The position numbers were made by a program, and so were the translations under genes. A stretch of DNA of 9,895 bases from Bacteroidales bacterium (GTDB taxonomy: Bacteria; Bacteroidota; Bacteroidia; Bacteroidales; VadinHA17), in contig JALOMK010000045.1 of assembly GCA_025455505.1 (NCBI GenBank), forward strand, positions 1 to 9,895. The letters run 5' to 3'. This document shows positions 7,499-9,895 of this stretch, in pieces (position 1 is the stretch's first letter; every line of letters begins with the position of its first letter). The notes beneath the pieces are model-generated. The model worked only from the letters and a program-made list of their open reading frames with translations. It made no database searches and was not told the origin of the DNA.

Positions 7499-8158
7499 TC
7501 AACCACCCTTGAGTTTCCTGATCTCGTTGAAATGATCCATTGACATTTTCTCCCTTGCTTCTCTTGCACTCTTTCTGTAGGTTTCGAATTCGTTCCTCAG
7601 ATCCAGGTGCTCCTTCCTTGCCTGGGCAGTTACTGCGATGTTCCTTTTAAATACCAGGAATCCCATTACAAGCAGGGTTATCAGGCCGGCAATTACAACT
7701 GTGACTATTGTATTGTATACTGTTTTATTTATTTCGATTCCGAAGAATCTGAGCCTGTTTTTTGTGCGTGTCATCTCGTTAAGACCCGCTTCGGTTGATG
7801 CAAGGTAAGCCTTGAGTGAATCGATTGACTTTGCCTGTTCTGATATTGTTGTTTTTAAGGTCCCGATGCTGTTCTGCAACAGGGTCAATGAATCTGAAAC
7901 ATTCCTGACGAGTTTCTGGAAAACATCTTCCCGTACAGCCCTGAAATTATCATATATCCTGGTCCTGTCCTCAAGGTTCTGCATCTGTTCCGTGAGAGTT
8001 CCTGATCCTAGAATGTCCTGCTTCTGTTGCCTGGCCTGCTGTTGCTGTGCAGCCGCCGGTGCCGTGACCTGATCCTGTCCGGACGCTGTTGCGGAACTGA
8101 AGGTAAGAATCAGAATTACAAAGGCAGAATGTCGAAAATAATCAATAATTGTTTTCAT
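7499..8158 (-). CDS. Signal-peptide, coiled-coil, single-pass membrane protein of unknown function
   Basis: I do not recognise a function for this 219-residue protein. Residues 1-27 look like a signal sequence (hydrophobic about 11-22, then SATASGQ). Residues about 31-48 are rich in Ala and Gln. Residues about 55-135 form a long amphipathic, probably coiled-coil segment (SDSLTLLQNSIGTLKTTISE at 88-107). A single transmembrane helix lies at about 149-170, followed by basic residues KRN. Residues about 178-216 form a second charged helix (RKEHLDLRNEFETYRKSARE). The predicted topology is a periplasmic coiled coil, an inner-membrane anchor and a cytoplasmic helical tail. Proteins of this architecture are common in Bacteroidota, and I recall some databases giving them an unsupported methyltransferase name; no methyltransferase motif is present here. 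It lies upstream of the PhoD gene on the same strand, but a functional link is not evident. Confidence 0.78.
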   Translation of the reverse strand: MKTIIDYFRHSAFVILILTFSSATASGQDQVTAPAAAQQQQARQQKQDILGSGTLTEQMQNLEDRTRIYDNFRAVREDVFQKLVRNVSDSLTLLQNSIGTLKTTISEQAKSIDSLKAYLASTEAGLNEMTRTKNRLRFFGIEINKTVYNTIVTVVIAGLITLLVMGFLVFKRNIAVTAQARKEHLDLRNEFETYRKSAREAREKMSMDHFNEIRKLKGG

Positions 8159-8315
8159 AGGCTGGTGAAAAATTCAGTATAATAATGACACATTAATTCC
8201 CCGGGCAGAATAACATATTACAAAATACAGTAAATTTAACTTAGGTTTTTTGCAAAGATTTTAACAGGATCATAAAGTGATTAACAACTATTCCAATAAT
8301 AAAACTTAACCACAA
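8159..8315 (-). promoter_or_regulatory. Divergent intergenic region, likely two promoters
   Basis: This AT-rich stretch separates the reverse coiled-coil gene from the forward oxidoreductase gene, so outward promoters for both are expected. A TAGGTTTT at 8242-8249 is near the Bacteroidota -7 consensus TAnnTTTG, but no convincing TTTG -33 element lies at the right distance. TATAAT at 8178-8183 is not diagnostic in this phylum. The pentamer TTAAC recurs on the forward strand at 8236, 8261, 8281 and 8306. No RNA gene, terminator hairpin or riboswitch was recognised. The strand field is nominal because the region would serve both strands. Confidence 0.35.
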
Positions 8316-9683
8316 ATGACAAAAAGGAGAGATTTCATTAAAACAGGGATCCTTGGAACCGCAGGTCTTACAATAGGCGGAGCAGGATTCAGCTCGGGAT
8401 CGTACAGGTCAATTATCGGCTCGAACGACCGTATCAATGTAGCAGTAGTTGGTTTGAAGGGACAGGGCGGCACCCATGTGGGAAGCTATTGTGGCTTGAA
8501 AGACAGCAAGAATGTACGCGTAAAGACACTTTGCGATGTTGATGAGCAATTCTTTGCTTCCAGGATCAAAACAGTTGTCGACAGAACAGGGGAAACACCG
8601 GGCACTGAGTGGGATATTCGCAAGGTGCTGGAAGACAAGGATATTCACGCTGTATCGCTGGCTATTCCAAACTTCTGGCATGCTCTTGCCACGGTATGGG
8701 CCTGCCAGGCCGGCAAGCATGTTTATGTCGAAAAACCGGCTACCCACCTGATTTTCGAAGGCAGGAAGATGGTGGAGGCTGCAAGAAAATATAATGTAAG
8801 GGTGCAGACCGGAACGCAGAACCGTTCAATTCCCCAGGTAATTGAAGCCATAAAGTTCCTTCACAGCGGAGGCATCGGTGATGTTTTTATGGCAAAGGGC
8901 TTGTGCTTCAAACCACGCGATTCCTTTGGGATTTCTCCTGACAGTACACCACCTGCTTCGCTGCATTATGATATGTGGCTCGGACCATGCCAGATGCAGC
9001 CTTATAATGAGAAAAAGGTACATTACAACTGGCACTGGCATTGGGCAACCGGCGGCGGCGATACAGCCAATCAGGGACCGCACCAGTTCGATATTGCACG
9101 CTGGGGGCTTAATAAAAATGAACATCCTGAGACTGTTTATTCAATGGGGAATATTTATGGAATAAGCCCTGCCGAATGCTCACAGGAGACTCCAAATACG
9201 CAAACATCGGTACTTAAGTACAAGGATGGCAAGATTCTCGAATTTGAGACCAGGGGAAGATATACAAATGCTGAAGGAGGACTTGGAATAAGAATAGGCA
9301 ATTTGTTCTATGGTACGGAAGGATATATGGAAATTGACGGCGATACCTGGAATGCGTACAGAAAACGTGAAAGCAAACCCTTTGCCGGCTCAGGGATAGG
9401 TGAAAAATCAAATGATCCTACTTTCATGGCTCCTCCGGGAGGTTCGAGCCACTACGGCAATTTTATAGATGCAATCCGTTCAGGCAAGAATGAGGATCTT
9501 CATGCTGATATCCTGGAAGGTTACATGTCGGCGGTGCTTCCGGCGCTTTCAAACATTTCCTACCGTGTAGGACGCCAGCTTAAGTTCGACGGTGCGAAGG
9601 AGAAATTCGTAAACGATCCCGAGGCCGATAAGCTGCTGACAAGGGACTACAGGAAACCATATGTTGTCGGTAACACGATATAG
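8316..9683 (+). CDS. Tat-signal Gfo/Idh/MocA family oxidoreductase
   Basis: This 455-residue protein begins with a twin-arginine signal, KRRDFIKTG (residues 3-11), followed by a weakly hydrophobic Gly/Ala-rich segment, so it is probably exported folded with its nicotinamide cofactor. The Rossmann domain follows: VAVVGLKGQGG (42-52), CDVDEQF (73-79, acidic residues ending strand 2) and VEKPATH (138-144), the EKP motif with Lys140. The C-terminal domain carries GGGDTANQGPHQFDIARWGL (246-265), with His256 and Asp259 in the HxxD active-site position, and a final SHYGNFIDAIRSGK segment (378-391) typical of the family. Members oxidise or reduce sugars, inositols or derivatives, and many exported ones are linked to 3-keto-sugar chemistry; the substrate here is unknown. 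Only 67 bases separate it from the next lipoprotein gene, so the two are probably cotranscribed. The start codon is fixed by the Tat motif. Confidence 0.92.
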   Translation: MTKRRDFIKTGILGTAGLTIGGAGFSSGSYRSIIGSNDRINVAVVGLKGQGGTHVGSYCGLKDSKNVRVKTLCDVDEQFFASRIKTVVDRTGETPGTEWDIRKVLEDKDIHAVSLAIPNFWHALATVWACQAGKHVYVEKPATHLIFEGRKMVEAARKYNVRVQTGTQNRSIPQVIEAIKFLHSGGIGDVFMAKGLCFKPRDSFGISPDSTPPASLHYDMWLGPCQMQPYNEKKVHYNWHWHWATGGGDTANQGPHQFDIARWGLNKNEHPETVYSMGNIYGISPAECSQETPNTQTSVLKYKDGKILEFETRGRYTNAEGGLGIRIGNLFYGTEGYMEIDGDTWNAYRKRESKPFAGSGIGEKSNDPTFMAPPGGSSHYGNFIDAIRSGKNEDLHADILEGYMSAVLPALSNISYRVGRQLKFDGAKEKFVNDPEADKLLTRDYRKPYVVGNTI

Positions 9684-9684
9684 C

Positions 9685-9719
9685 AGAAAGGGAGAGTGGG
9701 AGAAAGGGAGAAGAGGAGA
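9685..9719 (+). repeat. Polypurine tract with 11-base direct repeat
   Basis: AGAAAGGGAGA occurs at 9685-9695 and again at 9701-9711, a 16-base period. The surrounding 35 bases are all purine except T at 9697. The tract starts just after the oxidoreductase stop codon. An AGGAG-like element inside it is more than 30 bases from the next ATG, too far to be a normal ribosome binding site. It may be a slippage-prone simple repeat or part of a dispersed family in the genome. Confidence 0.7.
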
Positions 9720-9750
9720 TATTCGGGAAGCTGCCATAATTGAATTGAAG

Positions 9751-9895
9751 ATGAGGATATTAAGGATACTTGTATTCCTGTTGCTTCTTGTTCCCGCTTC
9801 CTGCGGGAACAGGGGCGGCGGGGATGAGAGGCATACTGTCAGTTTTGTCACACTTGGGGAGGAACGGAAGCTTGATGTTAAAATCGACGGGAAAC
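9751..9895 (+). CDS. Lipoprotein, N-terminal part; possible DUF6807 (PmoA-like) protein
   Basis: Forty-eight residues are visible before the right edge. The ATG at 9751 is followed by a strong signal: MRILRI, a run of Leu/Val/Phe, then LVPASCGN with Cys18 the probable lipidated residue. The downstream linker GNRGGGDE is glycine-rich and acidic, which in this phylum may favour surface export. The first mature strand, VTLGEERKLDVKIDGK, resembles the opening of DUF6807 (PmoA-like) proteins, where a phrase like VDGKPFTSY often follows and the gene often sits next to a Gfo/Idh/MocA oxidoreductase. That resemblance rests on few residues and on context, so the family call is tentative; the lipoprotein call is stronger. 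The gene is too short for general ORF lists because it runs off the window. A strong hairpin overlaps its signal-peptide codons. Confidence 0.65.
   Translation, partial: MRILRILVFLLLLVPASCGNRGGGDERHTVSFVTLGEERKLDVKIDGK
9787..9813 (+). other. Inverted repeat (hairpin) within lipoprotein signal codons
   Basis: GTTCCCGC at 9790-9797 and GCGGGAAC at 9803-9810 are perfect complements around a 5-base loop (TTCCT). Pairing extends outward by three more pairs (one G-T wobble), giving an 11-pair stem at 9787-9797/9803-9813. It lies in codons 13-21 of the last gene, over the lipobox. There is no T-run after it, so it does not look like an intrinsic terminator. Confidence 0.6.

Noticed and set aside
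8178..8183. Perfect TATAAT hexamer as a -10 box
   Set aside because: The Bacteroidota primary sigma factor prefers TAnnTTTG, the region is AT-rich, and no matching upstream element was found.

Overview
The window looks like chromosome from a Bacteroidota bacterium, most likely an uncultured relative of the Bacteroidales or Marinilabiliales. The reasons are: almost no Shine-Dalgarno sequences, with A-rich leaders before several starts; short lipoprotein signals ending in SC; a Tat-signal Gfo/Idh/MocA oxidoreductase followed by a lipoprotein; and a small signal-peptide/coiled-coil/membrane protein of a kind common in that phylum. Base composition is about balanced by eye. No rRNA, tRNA, CRISPR array, insertion sequence or phage gene was seen. 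Coding density is high, and the longest gap between genes is about 157 bases.

Layout. Positions 2-4753 hold five forward genes: the C-terminal end of a TIM-barrel amidohydrolase; an exported CE1/enterochelin-esterase-like serine esterase joined to it by an ATGA overlap; a short-form CstA transporter; a GDP-mannose 3,5-epimerase homologue; and a compact, divergent GHMP sugar kinase directly downstream of the epimerase. Positions 4802-8158 hold two reverse genes: a large PhoD-type metallophosphoesterase lipoprotein and, upstream of it, a coiled-coil membrane protein of unknown role. A divergent, AT-rich intergenic region (8159-8315) separates these from a forward Tat-exported Gfo/Idh/MocA oxidoreductase and the start of a lipoprotein that runs off the window and may be a DUF6807 (PmoA-like) protein.

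How the genes may work together. The amidohydrolase and esterase look like a small hydrolytic pair acting on an ester-containing compound. CstA would import pyruvate or peptides. The epimerase-kinase pair has the form of a small sugar-activation cassette: one enzyme rearranges a GDP-hexose and the other phosphorylates a free sugar. No glycosyltransferase lies nearby to show where the product goes. The oxidoreductase and following lipoprotein resemble the periplasmic sugar-oxidation pairs common in this phylum. PhoD would release phosphate from organic esters outside the cytoplasm.

Most of the window is ordinary metabolic territory. The best candidate for something little described is the epimerase plus short GHMP kinase. 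Smaller curiosities are a strong hairpin inside the signal-peptide codons of the last gene, a polypurine direct repeat before it, and regularly spaced TTAAC motifs in the divergent intergenic region.
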